A stretch of 64,000 nucleotides of DNA from an uncultured Eubacteriales bacterium (GTDB lineage: Bacteria > Bacillota > Clostridia > TANB77 > CAG-508): the NCBI GenBank assembly GCA_949288175.1, contig CASEIV010000002.1:204515-268514 (forward strand), in the 5' to 3' direction. Made by a program: the position numbers and the translations under genes. Below are positions 10,497 to 19,649 of this stretch, in pieces. The notes below the pieces were generated by a model. The model was given only the letters and a program-made list of their open reading frames with translations, did no database searches and was not told the DNA's origin. Position 1 is the first letter of the stretch; each line of letters begins with the position of its first letter.

Positions 10497-10547
10497 TTTC
10501 ATTACGAATGTGATTGGAGATGTTTTAGAATTTGTTATATAATTTAT
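10497..10547. repeat. Half copy of hairpin family I (copy G)
   Basis: Contains the core GAATGTGATTGGAG at 10506-10519, identical to copy A, followed by a TTAGAATTTGT inner-stem sequence like copies B and D. Outer arms and right half cannot be found, so this looks like a truncated relic. Confidence 0.6.
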
Positions 10548-10584
10548 CATATTCTATTGTTAAAATCGAAAAATACAAATCTCT

Positions 10585-10613
10585 TGCTTTTAAAAATCAC
10601 ATATGTTAAAATG
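10585..10613 (+). promoter_or_regulatory. Promoter of the plus-strand TasA-like gene
   Basis: TTGCTT, 17 bases, TAAAAT, then GAGGTG shortly before the ATG at 10639. Confidence 0.65.
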
Positions 10614-10638
10614 AACAAAAAACAAAAGAGGTGTAGAA

Positions 10639-11232
10639 ATGAAAAATAATAAAAAATTATTCATATTATTAGTTGGAATCTTTGTATGTCTTTTATTATT
10701 TTCCATTGTTTTAATTTATGCAAAATATCTTTCATCTACAGATGGTCAAACAGATATCAGTATTGCAAGATGGAATATCATGGTAAATGATAAATCCATA
10801 AAAAACAATACAGATATATCATCTGCTATACAACCAATCTTTACAGGAAATAAAAACATAGCCTCTGACATCATAGCTCCTACTGCTGAGGGATATTTTG
10901 ATTTAAATTTTGATTTTACAGATGTTGATGTATCTTTTCAATATGAAATTAATGTTTCTGCAAATGAAAATAGTTCTGTTACAGACTTAGTAGCAACAGG
11001 ATATTCTCAAGATGATGGTGAAAAAATTACATTTGATGAATTTAATCAACCAATAACAGATACCATTTCATTAGATGACAATATTGACCATAGAAAAATA
11101 CGTGTGTACATTCTTTGGAATGATGACGAAAATACAGCGCAAATGACAGATGATGATGATACGCAATCTACTAAACAAGATAATCCTGCTCTTTTAAATG
11201 TTAATATTTCATTCACACAAGTTGCAGATTAA
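10639..11232 (+). CDS. TasA-like membrane/secreted protein (plus strand)
   Basis: 197 residues. N-terminal hydrophobic segment (6-28) ending VLIYAKYLS, then a beta-rich Asp/Asn-rich domain. The sequence RWNIMVND after the segment matches TWNIIVNG (19029 gene) and SWNVEFVG (11497 gene), tying it to the same family. It is the only gene of the locus on the plus strand and has its own promoter. It faces the 11497 gene tail to tail, with hairpin copy B between them. Confidence 0.7.
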   Translation: MKNNKKLFILLVGIFVCLLLFSIVLIYAKYLSSTDGQTDISIARWNIMVNDKSIKNNTDISSAIQPIFTGNKNIASDIIAPTAEGYFDLNFDFTDVDVSFQYEINVSANENSSVTDLVATGYSQDDGEKITFDEFNQPITDTISLDDNIDHRKIRVYILWNDDENTAQMTDDDDTQSTKQDNPALLNVNISFTQVAD

Positions 11233-11277
11233 AATAGATATATTTTAGTCAATATACTTGTGTTTTATTTTTATCTT

Positions 11278-11477
11278 GTCCCATTCATAAGATATATGTA
11301 TTATTATTTTAAAGAATTTGAATGCGACCAAAATAGTTTTACAAATTCTTAAGATAAAATCGTAAAGGGTCCTGTTTCCGGGTATTGTTACGGGTTTATC
11401 TTTAGAATTTGTTAAACGTAAATGAAGGGTAGCCGAAAATCTTTAAAATAATAATACATATATCTTATGAATGGGAC
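11278..11477. repeat. Hairpin element copy B (family I, 38-bp arms)
   Basis: Arms 11278-11315 and 11440-11477 are perfect 38-bp inverted copies with mismatches immediately outside. The inner stem pairs ACAAATTCTTAAGATAAA with its near-complement at 11394-11411. The left block (GAATGCGACC) is more diverged than in other copies; the right block keeps GCCGA. It lies between convergent genes and may also terminate both transcripts. Confidence 0.8.
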
Positions 11478-11496
11478 TTAAAAAATCATTATTTTG

Positions 11497-12096
11497 TTAT
11501 TCATTTCTTTGTGTCGCAATCAATGTCATTTTTAATTCTATACTATTTTCATCTGGATGTAATTCATAAAACTCATAAGCTTTATTTCCCCATATAGTAT
11601 CTGCTTCATCATCTCCTGATTCAAAATCCCACTCTAAACTAATGGTAAATTTTCCATTACCTGTTCCTTCACTTAATTCTTTGTCATCTTTTTTTATATA
11701 AATTTTAAATGGATACTCTGTATTCATCTTGTTTATGATATCTTCAGTAGTTGGTCCATTTTCTTCATCTACAATAAAGGTCTCTCCCATAACCTTTAAT
11801 TCTTTAATTTCATAATCTAAAACAGCAGGTGTTTCACCTTTGTTATGTACTTCTACTGTTTTTTCAAATCTATCCATACCAGGGTAAATTCTGCCAATAC
11901 TAACTAATAAATTTGTTGTAATTTTTCCATCATCTCCAACAAATTCTACATTCCATGAACTAACATGTGCTGTAATATCGGTAGAAACCCTTGTAGCATA
12001 TATAAACCAAGCATATGCATTAAATAATATTAACAAGATTAAAATGAGCATATTTCTTATTTTAACTTTTTTAATAATTTTAATAAATGTATGCAT
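11497..12096 (-). CDS. SipW-dependent TasA-like secreted protein
   Basis: 199 residues. Basic N-terminus, hydrophobic stretch 14-30 ending NAYAWFIYATRV, then SWNVEFVG and an Ig-like beta domain with an acidic C-terminal half. The AYAWF motif is the same as in the 8438 protein. The gene follows the signal peptidase gene by 41 bp on the same strand, a common pairing of a SipW peptidase with its substrate. Likely a fibre or accessory subunit; exact role unknown. Confidence 0.72.
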   Translation of the reverse strand: MHTFIKIIKKVKIRNMLILILLILFNAYAWFIYATRVSTDITAHVSSWNVEFVGDDGKITTNLLVSIGRIYPGMDRFEKTVEVHNKGETPAVLDYEIKELKVMGETFIVDEENGPTTEDIINKMNTEYPFKIYIKKDDKELSEGTGNGKFTISLEWDFESGDDEADTIWGNKAYEFYELHPDENSIELKMTLIATQRNE

Positions 12097-12137
12097 ATTT
12101 CATCCCTTCATTAATCTTTGCAGTTTATTATCTATAA

Positions 12138-12755
12138 CTATTCTTTTTTTGTTTTATCTTCATTGTCTTTATCATCACCTTTTTCTTCTTCATCTTCATC
12201 GTCGTCATCATCTAATCTTGACCTTATAATTTGTCTAAAAGTAAGTAATACAATTGGAACAAATACCACGAAATAGAAAACATAGTTATTTGACATTGCT
12301 CTTTGTAAAAGTGATAATAATCCCATTTTATAAATTACTTTTCCAATTACTTCATTTTGTGTTATTTCTGGATCTGCTTTTGTATTGGCTATACCTTTTG
12401 TTTGAATCCTATAATTCTCATTTTCTTTTTCTATCATAATGACTTGGTGAGTTACAATTTTGTCTTTGAAACTGCCTTCTTTTCCTTCATACACAATGTC
12501 ATCCCCTACTTGAATTGTTGCTGGATCAACTTCTTTTGAGACCAAAACATCTCCTACATTATATTCAGGTGCCATACTTCCTGTGGCAACAACGAAAATT
12601 CTATATCCAAATAATGTTATTTCATTATTTGTCGTTCTTTGCAAAATTGCAATAATTAATATGAATAATACGATAATAAAAATGATCGTATATATAATAT
12701 TTCCAATTATCTTTAGTATTTTATTATTTTTTAATTTTTGTATTTTTTCTTTCAT
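12138..12755 (-). CDS. sipW: Signal peptidase I, SipW type
   Basis: 205 residues. Membrane segment at about 14-38, catalytic Ser60 in VATGSMAPEY, and His103 in IVTHQV in place of the bacterial Lys, which marks the ER/archaeal-type Ser-His class (SipW). A second membrane segment (about 158-176) and a very acidic cytoplasmic tail follow. It probably cuts the TasA-like proteins of this locus; 11497 follows directly downstream. Start supported by AAAGGA. Confidence 0.88.
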   Translation of the reverse strand: MKEKIQKLKNNKILKIIGNIIYTIIFIIVLFILIIAILQRTTNNEITLFGYRIFVVATGSMAPEYNVGDVLVSKEVDPATIQVGDDIVYEGKEGSFKDKIVTHQVIMIEKENENYRIQTKGIANTKADPEITQNEVIGKVIYKMGLLSLLQRAMSNNYVFYFVVFVPIVLLTFRQIIRSRLDDDDDEDEEEKGDDKDNEDKTKKE

Positions 12756-12788
12756 ATTAGTTACATTCCTTTCTTAAGGTGCAAATCT

Positions 12789-12912
12789 GGTTGGAAAAGA
12801 ATTAAATTTTGACAAGGAAAACGAATTTGAAATTTATGAGGCGTACATTTAGTACGTTGATTAAATTTCAAATGAAGTTTGACACAGTCAAAATTGTAAT
12901 TATTTTTCAACC
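12789..12912. repeat. Imperfect long hairpin (copy E, no family I core)
   Basis: Arms GGTTGGAAAAGAATTAAA... (12789-12813) and the near-complement at 12887-12912, with an inner stem AAATTTGAAATTTA-like and an apical GCGTACATTTAGTACG palindrome. It fills the gap between the DUF2357-like gene and the signal peptidase gene. The family I core is absent. Confidence 0.6.
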
Positions 12913-12913
12913 T

Positions 12914-14053
12914 TTAATTCCCCTTTATCTCAACCATATCCTCATACTGGTCAAAGTATTTTTTAAATATCTTTTGTATATCCTGTAAAACTGCCATTTT
13001 CTTATATTTTATCACTTCATATTTTTCAGCTACCATTTGTCTTAATTGTTCTTCCGTTATATCTTCATCTATATCTAACATTTTGTCTAACATTTGTTCT
13101 ACAACAATTGCTTTTATCTCTTTTTTTGTATCTTGTTTTTCCATGTTATCTTCGTCTAAAGTTTTCATTGCTAAATATTGCAATAAAAAGGCCTCGTCCA
13201 TCATCTTTTTTAATTGTCCATTATCCATATAATCTTTATTATCTTCTGATTCTATGGTTTGTTCATCAAAATTGGCTTTTAAAAACTCCCATAATTTCAT
13301 AGCATATTGAAAATGAACGTTTTTTAAAACGACATTTGTTTTTCTAATTGGATCTTTCACAAGTATAATATTTTCTTTGGCCAGTATTTTATATACTTCA
13401 GTTGATTCAATATCTGATATTTTTCTTTCTATTTCTTCTATTCTCAATAACAAACTTTTATTTCTTTCTTCAGAATCTTTCTGTTCAGTATCCAGTTTCG
13501 AATTAATAGAAACATTTATATCTACTTCTTCATCATTTAATTTAGATTTTGCATTATATTCTAATTGTTTATTATTTTTGTTTTCTTCTTTATTCTCAGT
13601 GGCTATTGGTTGCAATAATGCATCTTTTCTTATATTTACAAAATACTTCATATTTTGTACTAATGTATATATTAAACGATTTTCATATGTATTATAAGTT
13701 TCTTCTTTTCTTACATTTAATAATTTGGATGGGATAACATCCCCTGTTTCTTTATCAATATCTTGTATCAGATTTGTGTGTTTAGATAAATGCTTAATTG
13801 TTTCTACTGATACTTTTTTTGCTTGTTCGATTTTTACAGTTTCTTCTTCATTTTTTATAAAACGATTTGGAGACCTAAAAATAGAATCAATATGTGGTAT
13901 CACTTCTTCCATCATATTTATCCATTCTATGTCTCTTGTTATATACTTTTTTTCTGTTTGCACTTTTAATGTAGATTCAGCAGTATCTATAAATGTTTTC
14001 GTTTTTTCGTGATTTGAATTTTCATATAGTTCTATAACTTCTAAGTTTTCCAA
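12914..14053 (-). CDS. DUF2357-like partner of the McrB-type ATPase
   Basis: 379 residues, starting at a TTG (MENLEVIEL) ten bases after GGAG. The central motif YNTYENRLIYTLVQNM resembles the ENRF helix of DUF2357/McrC-like proteins that pair with McrB-type ATPases. The rest is helical and acidic with a coiled coil near 200-235. I see no PD-(D/E)XK nuclease motifs, so a restriction role is unlikely. The gene begins 17 bp after the AAA+ gene. The pair lies within the SipW/TasA locus, which suggests a part in fibre export or assembly. The family call is from motif memory only. Confidence 0.55.
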   Translation of the reverse strand: MENLEVIELYENSNHEKTKTFIDTAESTLKVQTEKKYITRDIEWINMMEEVIPHIDSIFRSPNRFIKNEEETVKIEQAKKVSVETIKHLSKHTNLIQDIDKETGDVIPSKLLNVRKEETYNTYENRLIYTLVQNMKYFVNIRKDALLQPIATENKEENKNNKQLEYNAKSKLNDEEVDINVSINSKLDTEQKDSEERNKSLLLRIEEIERKISDIESTEVYKILAKENIILVKDPIRKTNVVLKNVHFQYAMKLWEFLKANFDEQTIESEDNKDYMDNGQLKKMMDEAFLLQYLAMKTLDEDNMEKQDTKKEIKAIVVEQMLDKMLDIDEDITEEQLRQMVAEKYEVIKYKKMAVLQDIQKIFKKYFDQYEDMVEIKGN

Positions 14054-14070
14054 CTGTTATTCTCTCCCCT

Positions 14071-15591
14071 CTATGCCATCTTTTTCAATCTTAATAAATA
14101 ATCTATACATTCTTTCATTTTATTTTTGCCAAAAGTTGTATTTAAAAATTGAATATATGGATCAATTTCGTCTCTAATATATGACATATTTAATTGCTCA
14201 AATTTTCTTAATATTTTTTTAGCAATAAAATAATCTACACCAGCAATCTCATCTCCACCACATACTACATATACAGGCACAAATTTTTTCATGTGTGCAA
14301 CAATACGATTACCAAAAGCAATACGAAAATGTTGTATAACATAATTATCCATTTGTTCTATTTTATCCATTGTTTCCTCAGAAATTGGATTTTCCTGTAT
14401 GGCTGTTTCAAATAACTTATCTAGATATGTAAAATTAATTCCTTGTGCTTCTGTATAGACTGGTTCAAACGCAACACTTTTTTCATTGATGTCTATTGGC
14501 ATTGCTCTATCATATACCTTATCTGTTACAGCAAATGTGGAATCATCATTATTGATTGTACCTATATACCACATATTGGCTGGTACTTTTATCTTTCCAC
14601 CTTCAATATATTTCGGGTCAGTTTTCCAGCTATTAGGAACTAATTCGATAATCCATTCATCTCTATTTGGCATTTCCAAAATAGAAAGCATTTCTGCAAA
14701 ATAATATTCCACACGTGATAGGTTCATCTCGTCTAAAATGACTGTAAATACTTCATCTACATAACCTGCTGTATACATTTCTTTTAACATTTCTGTTTCA
14801 TTGAATTTTTTTGTAAATTCATTAAAATATCCAAACATATCTGTTCTGTCTCTCCATGATGGTTGCACAGATGCAACACATGAGTCATGTCTCATAAATT
14901 TTCCCCATGCATATGCAAGAGATGTTTTACCAGTTCCAGAAATACCTTGTAAAATGATTAATTTAGTAGAAGCCAAAGCTGAAATGAATATTCTTACCAT
15001 TTCTGGTTTATAATATAATTTCAATTTTGAAGCAGAAAAATTCCTAAAATTTTCACATAATTCTGGCAATGTAAATGAATTTTCATAGTCTGGTTGTTCA
15101 TAATCTTCATATTTTAAATCAATTTCATGCAATTTTGCAAAACGGATATCTGGATTATTAGCATCTTCTTCTTGATCTTGTTCGTCTATTTCTGGTGATT
15201 CATCTGGTTTTAGGCCTAATTGTGATACTTTCATTGCCATAATATTTTCTTTTTCCTTCATTAAAGTTTCTACTTGCTTATTTAATGAAGCCACTTCTTC
15301 TAATAAAGCATCTTGATCAACTGCTTTTTTTCTAAATTTTATATATTTTCTACATAATAAATAAATCAGTGCTATAATTAATCCTACAAATATTAAAATA
15401 CATAAAATAGATACAACAACCAAAATCCACTCAGGTGCTGATAAATCTCCTTTGTAAGTATCTATAATATTTTGGTAAGAATCAAAATCAAACATTTGAC
15501 TAAAACCTGTCCCAATTGCTTTTATAACGGTTGTAATTCCTGAAAAGAATTGTTTTAAAAATTCATACAAAAATTTTGAAAACGTCTCCAT
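14071..15591 (-). CDS. Membrane-anchored McrB-like AAA+ ATPase
   Basis: 506 residues from ATG 15591 (METFSKFLYEF); the longer reading from 15636 would start inside a hairpin arm. One membrane segment at about 54-78, coiled coil at about 90-125, acidic linker, then an AAA+ core: Walker A GISGTGKTS near 216, Walker B VILDEMNLSRVEYYF near 284, and GTINNDDSTF as the sensor-1 region. The DEMN and GTIN signatures belong to the McrB/MoxR/dynein-like branch. The N-terminal membrane tether replaces the DNA-recognition domain of true McrB. Likely a remodelling ATPase acting at the membrane with the next gene product; its substrate is unknown. Confidence 0.8.
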   Translation of the reverse strand: METFSKFLYEFLKQFFSGITTVIKAIGTGFSQMFDFDSYQNIIDTYKGDLSAPEWILVVVSILCILIFVGLIIALIYLLCRKYIKFRKKAVDQDALLEEVASLNKQVETLMKEKENIMAMKVSQLGLKPDESPEIDEQDQEEDANNPDIRFAKLHEIDLKYEDYEQPDYENSFTLPELCENFRNFSASKLKLYYKPEMVRIFISALASTKLIILQGISGTGKTSLAYAWGKFMRHDSCVASVQPSWRDRTDMFGYFNEFTKKFNETEMLKEMYTAGYVDEVFTVILDEMNLSRVEYYFAEMLSILEMPNRDEWIIELVPNSWKTDPKYIEGGKIKVPANMWYIGTINNDDSTFAVTDKVYDRAMPIDINEKSVAFEPVYTEAQGINFTYLDKLFETAIQENPISEETMDKIEQMDNYVIQHFRIAFGNRIVAHMKKFVPVYVVCGGDEIAGVDYFIAKKILRKFEQLNMSYIRDEIDPYIQFLNTTFGKNKMKECIDYLLRLKKMA

Positions 15592-15630
15592 ATTTATTAT
15601 ATTTCCTTTCTTTTTCTTTTGCGTTGTTGC

Positions 15631-15814
15631 TATCATTTACTATTATTTTATTATTTTGCAATACCGCGTAAGCGACCAAACGAGCAAAGCGAGTGCGATT
15701 GGAGTAATCTTCCTTCGCTGAAAGTAAATTTTTAACTATTTAAAAATTTATCTTTCAGCATTAGTGATTACGACACACAAGGTATAAAAAATAATAAAAT
15801 AATAGTAAATGATA
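15631..15814. repeat. Hairpin element copy C (family I, subtype with CCGCGTAAGCG)
   Basis: Arms 15631-15657 and 15788-15814 (27 bp). The left block carries CCGCGTAAGCGACCAAACGA (15664-15683) and GAGTGCGATTGGAG (15691-15704); the right block has GATTACGACACACAAGGT. Copy F at 49920 carries the same two blocks on the other strand. It separates two genes of the minus-strand locus. Confidence 0.85.
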
Positions 15815-15837
15815 ACCAGTAACACAAAATCAAATTT

Positions 15838-16839
15838 CTATATTTCTATAATATTGTTTTTCACTTCTTCATTAAATTGCATAACTTGTCCATATTGTTT
15901 TGACTCTTTGTTAAGTATGACATATTTAAACATTTTTAAATTTTCCATATTTTTATAATTTGCTTCAAAAGAATTATCTAAAATAATCGCAAATCTATAT
16001 CCCTCTCTCATAAGTTCATATACAGCTTCTTTATTTTCTATAAAATATTCATATCTTATTTTTAAACATAGCTTATCTTGAATTATTGCATTGTCAATAA
16101 TATGTAATATGCTTTTTATTTTTTTAGGTTTTGCTAATAAAGTTTCTGCAAATTCAACAATATATTGTTTTTTAAAATTTTGCTTAATAACATCTCTTAT
16201 AATCTGAACACTCATTAAGTAATATTCTATAACCAATTTATCCTCATTTGTAATTCCTGAATTAAATACCTTATTAATTGCCATTTCGCTGTATTCCATA
16301 GGAAATTTTAATTCAAATTTTAGGTTTACTCTGTATACATTTAAAATATTCTTATAATTTGATATCTTTAAGAAAAACTCATCTGTGTTAAACTTAGTTA
16401 ATAATCTTTCTTTTTCTTCGTTTATATTCATCATTTCTCTATATAAATTTTCTTCAAAGTCAGCATCATCTCTATTTAAAAGTTTTCTTCTAAGTTTGGC
16501 TATTTTAGATATCTTATTTTTTAAGTCTTTACAATATACAACATGATCAAAGTATAAAACATAACAGTAAAAAACATGTAACTTGTCTATAAACTCCTTA
16601 TCTCCAAAATTTTCTGAAATGGCATATTCATATGTTTTTCTTAATTCTTCTAGTATCGTTCTTCTGATTGTTGTATTTTCACTTCCTTTAAAGAAATGAT
16701 AATATCTTGCATTTATGTATTTGTCAGAATACATATCATCATATCTTTTATCATATGTGTCTTCAAATATTAATTTTAGATATGTTGTAATTTGTTTTTT
16801 TGTTAGTGTAATGTATTCATTCATAATATTTATTGTCAT
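15838..16839 (-). CDS. Unknown helical protein of the surface-protein locus
   Basis: 333 residues, mostly helical and charged, rich in Tyr, Lys and Ile. No signal peptide, membrane segment or catalytic motif recognised. The ATG follows AAGGAAG. It is on the same strand as the TasA-like genes and directly upstream of the membrane AAA+ gene, from which it is separated by hairpin copy C. It may be a third component of the ATPase module; no function can be assigned. Confidence 0.75.
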   Translation of the reverse strand: MTINIMNEYITLTKKQITTYLKLIFEDTYDKRYDDMYSDKYINARYYHFFKGSENTTIRRTILEELRKTYEYAISENFGDKEFIDKLHVFYCYVLYFDHVVYCKDLKNKISKIAKLRRKLLNRDDADFEENLYREMMNINEEKERLLTKFNTDEFFLKISNYKNILNVYRVNLKFELKFPMEYSEMAINKVFNSGITNEDKLVIEYYLMSVQIIRDVIKQNFKKQYIVEFAETLLAKPKKIKSILHIIDNAIIQDKLCLKIRYEYFIENKEAVYELMREGYRFAIILDNSFEANYKNMENLKMFKYVILNKESKQYGQVMQFNEEVKNNIIEI

Positions 16840-16872
16840 TTTATGTGCTTCCTTTCTTTAAAATCATTATAT

Positions 16873-17820
16873 CTATTGACTGCTAACAGTTATAATGGAT
16901 TTATCATTACTACCATTTGGATATGTATAATTTTGATTGACATCCACTTTATAAAATCTAATTTCTCTACTAGAGATAGCGTCTATTTTAATGGTAAACC
17001 CATTTATGTATGTTTTACCATCTATATTGGTTGTTGTTATATTTGTTGCATCTGAATAAACACTATTTGTTACATCAAATAAAACTTCTCTTGGATTAAA
17101 TTCAATTTTAACTTCTGCCGAATAACATTTTGATTTTTTATCCTCTAATAATGATAAATAGGTATCTATATCTATCCTATCTCCCACATGAAAAGAATCA
17201 AATGCTTCTTTAACAGTATAGTAAGTTAACGTATTTGTAATACTTAATAACATATATGGGTCTTGTGAGTTATCTGTGATTTGATAAGTAAGTTCCTCTT
17301 TTCCTACAACAAATGTAAATCTTCCCTTTAACGTCTTTTTGTATGGTGCAGTTGAATTAACAACTACATCGACAACAACTTTGTCTCCATCTTTTAATTG
17401 GGTATTTGGCGTAATTGTTAAGTTAAAAAAATCTGAATTAGTGTCTGCGTTAATAATTCCTTGTGTTTTACTTAGCTGACAAATTGCATTATCACTACAT
17501 GTATATGAAATATCATATCCAATATCATAAGTTGCAGATTCTATATTATTTAAACGACTATTCATATTGATTGTAATGGTATAATCATCTACGCCTGACC
17601 AATTATCAACTTGATAAATAGAGTTATCTTCTGACAATTTATCACTAAAAAAATAAAATTCTTTACTTCTTACAAAAAAATTGCTTACATTATTTGTTAG
17701 ATATCTACCAAAAATAATGATAAATGACAAAAGGCTGAGTGCAATCAGTGTAACAATAATTATTTGATTTCTTTTATATTTTATATTTTTGCTTATAACA
17801 TTTCCTATTTTCTTTTGCAT
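16873..17820 (-). CDS. Membrane-anchored extracellular beta protein
   Basis: 315 residues from ATG 17820 (MQKKIGNV), which has a GAGGAG four bases upstream; the in-frame GTG at 17844 lacks a site. Membrane segment about 21-42, then an extracellular beta-rich domain with many Asn, Thr and Tyr and a Cys pair near 105-112 (TCSDNAICQL). Its weak resemblance to cohesin or Ig-like modules is a guess. It follows the 17841 gene immediately and belongs to the same operon. No AWF-like cleavage motif, so it may remain anchored. Confidence 0.65.
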   Translation of the reverse strand: MQKKIGNVISKNIKYKRNQIIIVTLIALSLLSFIIIFGRYLTNNVSNFFVRSKEFYFFSDKLSEDNSIYQVDNWSGVDDYTITINMNSRLNNIESATYDIGYDISYTCSDNAICQLSKTQGIINADTNSDFFNLTITPNTQLKDGDKVVVDVVVNSTAPYKKTLKGRFTFVVGKEELTYQITDNSQDPYMLLSITNTLTYYTVKEAFDSFHVGDRIDIDTYLSLLEDKKSKCYSAEVKIEFNPREVLFDVTNSVYSDATNITTTNIDGKTYINGFTIKIDAISSREIRFYKVDVNQNYTYPNGSNDKSIITVSSQ

Positions 17821-17840
17821 ATGACTCCTCTTTAAAATTT

Positions 17841-18413
17841 TCACGAAGTTATTTGATGTGAATCAACTTTAATTTCTAAAGCTTCTATAATATTTTGATA
17901 ATTTGTTGTATTATAATTTTCTGGAAAACGAATAACCAATTCATATATATTGGTTTTTGGTTCTTTATAATATAAATTTTCTTCTTGTGTGGTTATATTT
18001 CTAAAATATGTACCATATTCATCTGGTTCTACCGTATTTGTTTCTATTATATTGACTGCTCCATTATCTGTATGTTTCTGATTTTTATATAATTCATAGG
18101 TTAATGGCAGATTTGTTGTTGTTCGAATTGTTAAATCATATACCAAATCAATTTCAGCCGTTTTTTCTCCATCTTGATTGCCGATTGAAAATGTATATAC
18201 ATATGCATCATCTTGTGGAAATAATGATGCTAGATTTAATGTCATTGTTTTATAATCTTCATTTAATAAGTAAAATGCAATATCCACATTTGCTGTTGAA
18301 TTTGCTATGCTTTCATATTTTGATAAAACAAGAACAACGATTCTGATTAAAACTAAAAGACATAATATAAGAATGACAAATTTTGCATATAATCTCTTCA
18401 GTTTTTTATTCAT
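17841..18413 (-). CDS. TasA-like secreted protein
   Basis: 190 residues. Hydrophobic segment 10-30 (FVILILCLLVLIRIVVLVL), then SKYESIANSTANVDIAFYLL and a beta-sandwich-like domain of about 150 residues. The segment followed by a strand repeating ANVDIAF is typical of the short TasA-like proteins that occur next to SipW genes in Clostridia. It lies 62 bp after the signal peptidase gene at 18476 on the same strand. Probably a fibre subunit; substrate status inferred. Confidence 0.7.
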   Translation of the reverse strand: MNKKLKRLYAKFVILILCLLVLIRIVVLVLSKYESIANSTANVDIAFYLLNEDYKTMTLNLASLFPQDDAYVYTFSIGNQDGEKTAEIDLVYDLTIRTTTNLPLTYELYKNQKHTDNGAVNIIETNTVEPDEYGTYFRNITTQEENLYYKEPKTNIYELVIRFPENYNTTNYQNIIEALEIKVDSHQITS

Positions 18414-18475
18414 TTGTTTATCATTCCTTTCTTTGGTTATAAATTTAGTAAGAAAGTGTTGCTATACTATTCTTA

Positions 18476-19012
18476 CTAGTTATTTTCGTTATTAGCTTTA
18501 TCATTTTTAGAAAAAAATTGCACAACAACTCCTAAAAGGAAAAGCAAAAGTAAAATAAGTCCTATGATTTCTGGTGACAGAAAAATTTTTCTCCATATTC
18601 CTAATTTTGGTATGATATATATAACTCTTCCTAAAATCTGATCTTCTGTTATCGGTTTATCTTCACTATTATTGGCATCTCCTTTTGCCACTAAATGATT
18701 ACCATCTTTTTCTACTAATCTATGTGTAATAAAATTGTCTCCTTCTTTATACACAATCACTTCGCCTTGGTTTACATCTTTTGTGATTTTAACAATCACA
18801 ACATCTCCTACTTCTATTGTACCTGACATACTCCCTGTTGCAACTTCAAAAAATGTATATCCAAATAAATTCGCATAATCATTTTGAAATACTTTTATTT
18901 GTACAATATAATAGATGCCTATCATAATGAAACACAAGACGATAAACAATAGAATATTCAATATATATCCTATTATCATGCTAATTGTTTTCTTTTCTTT
19001 ATGTTTTGACAT
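18476..19012 (-). CDS. sipW: Signal peptidase I, SipW type (second copy)
   Basis: 178 residues. Membrane segment about 11-38, Ser61 in VATGSMSGTIEVGD, His97 in NFITHRLV, and the AKGDANNSED box, all diagnostic for the Ser-His signal peptidase class. C-terminal membrane segment about 144-165. Start at GGGAG-supported ATG. It stands between two TasA-like genes (19029 upstream, 17841 downstream) with gaps of 16 and 62 bp, so it most likely matures them. It differs clearly from the 12138 copy, so the two may have separate substrates. Confidence 0.9.
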   Translation of the reverse strand: MSKHKEKKTISMIIGYILNILLFIVLCFIMIGIYYIVQIKVFQNDYANLFGYTFFEVATGSMSGTIEVGDVVIVKITKDVNQGEVIVYKEGDNFITHRLVEKDGNHLVAKGDANNSEDKPITEDQILGRVIYIIPKLGIWRKIFLSPEIIGLILLLLFLLGVVVQFFSKNDKANNENN

Positions 19013-19028
19013 TTTTTCTCCCGTAATA

Positions 19029-19649
19029 TTAATGATTTAACTCTTCTCCTAGATATTGACAAACATGTACAGTAATAGGAATTTGATATTCTGCTCCCCA
19101 TGTTGTTCCTAACGCAATATCTTCTTCATGACTATTTTCGTTTTCCATCCATTCTACTTCTACTGTAATTTCATTTGTCGTTCCTGCTTGTATGTTTTCT
19201 AAAGGTATAACTCCTGTATATGTATTTTTATCTGTTTTTACTAATTCATTTCCATTTAATGTTTCTTTTACAGATTTTATTTGTATATTGGGATTTGTAA
19301 GTTTTTCTTCATCTAAATAGATATCATATCTTGTTGAAACATTTGTATTTTTAGGATCAATATTAATTTTAAATGTACCAGTTAAACCAGGTGCTATATT
19401 CCCTGGTTTGACATGTTCATTTTCTTCAACAGTAACATTGTTTATATCAAATTGAATATCTGTTCCTTTGGTTATATCTGTTCCATTAACAATAATATTC
19501 CATGTTCCATTTTTGAGTTGAACATTTGCTCCTAGTTCACTATGAAAAAGTGCATATATTCTAACAACTCCATATATAATTAGTAAAATGATACATAAAC
19601 ACAAAAAAATCAATAGTTTTTTTGTGTTTTTTTTACCCAAATTAGTCAT
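19029..19649 (-). CDS. TasA-like secreted protein
   Basis: 206 residues. Hydrophobic segment 11-28 ending VVRIYALFHSEL, then NGTWNIIVNGTDIT, the same strand motif as RWNIMVND (10639) and SWNVEFVG (11497). Extracellular beta-rich domain follows. Its ATG overlaps the last codons of the upstream gene by 8 bases, so translation is coupled to the signal-peptidase homologue. Confidence 0.72.
   Translation of the reverse strand: MTNLGKKNTKKLLIFLCLCIILLIIYGVVRIYALFHSELGANVQLKNGTWNIIVNGTDITKGTDIQFDINNVTVEENEHVKPGNIAPGLTGTFKINIDPKNTNVSTRYDIYLDEEKLTNPNIQIKSVKETLNGNELVKTDKNTYTGVIPLENIQAGTTNEITVEVEWMENENSHEEDIALGTTWGAEYQIPITVHVCQYLGEELNH

Noticed and set aside
12914..15591. Type IV restriction system McrBC
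   Set aside because: The ATPase begins with a membrane segment, not a DNA-binding domain, and no nuclease motif is seen in the partner.
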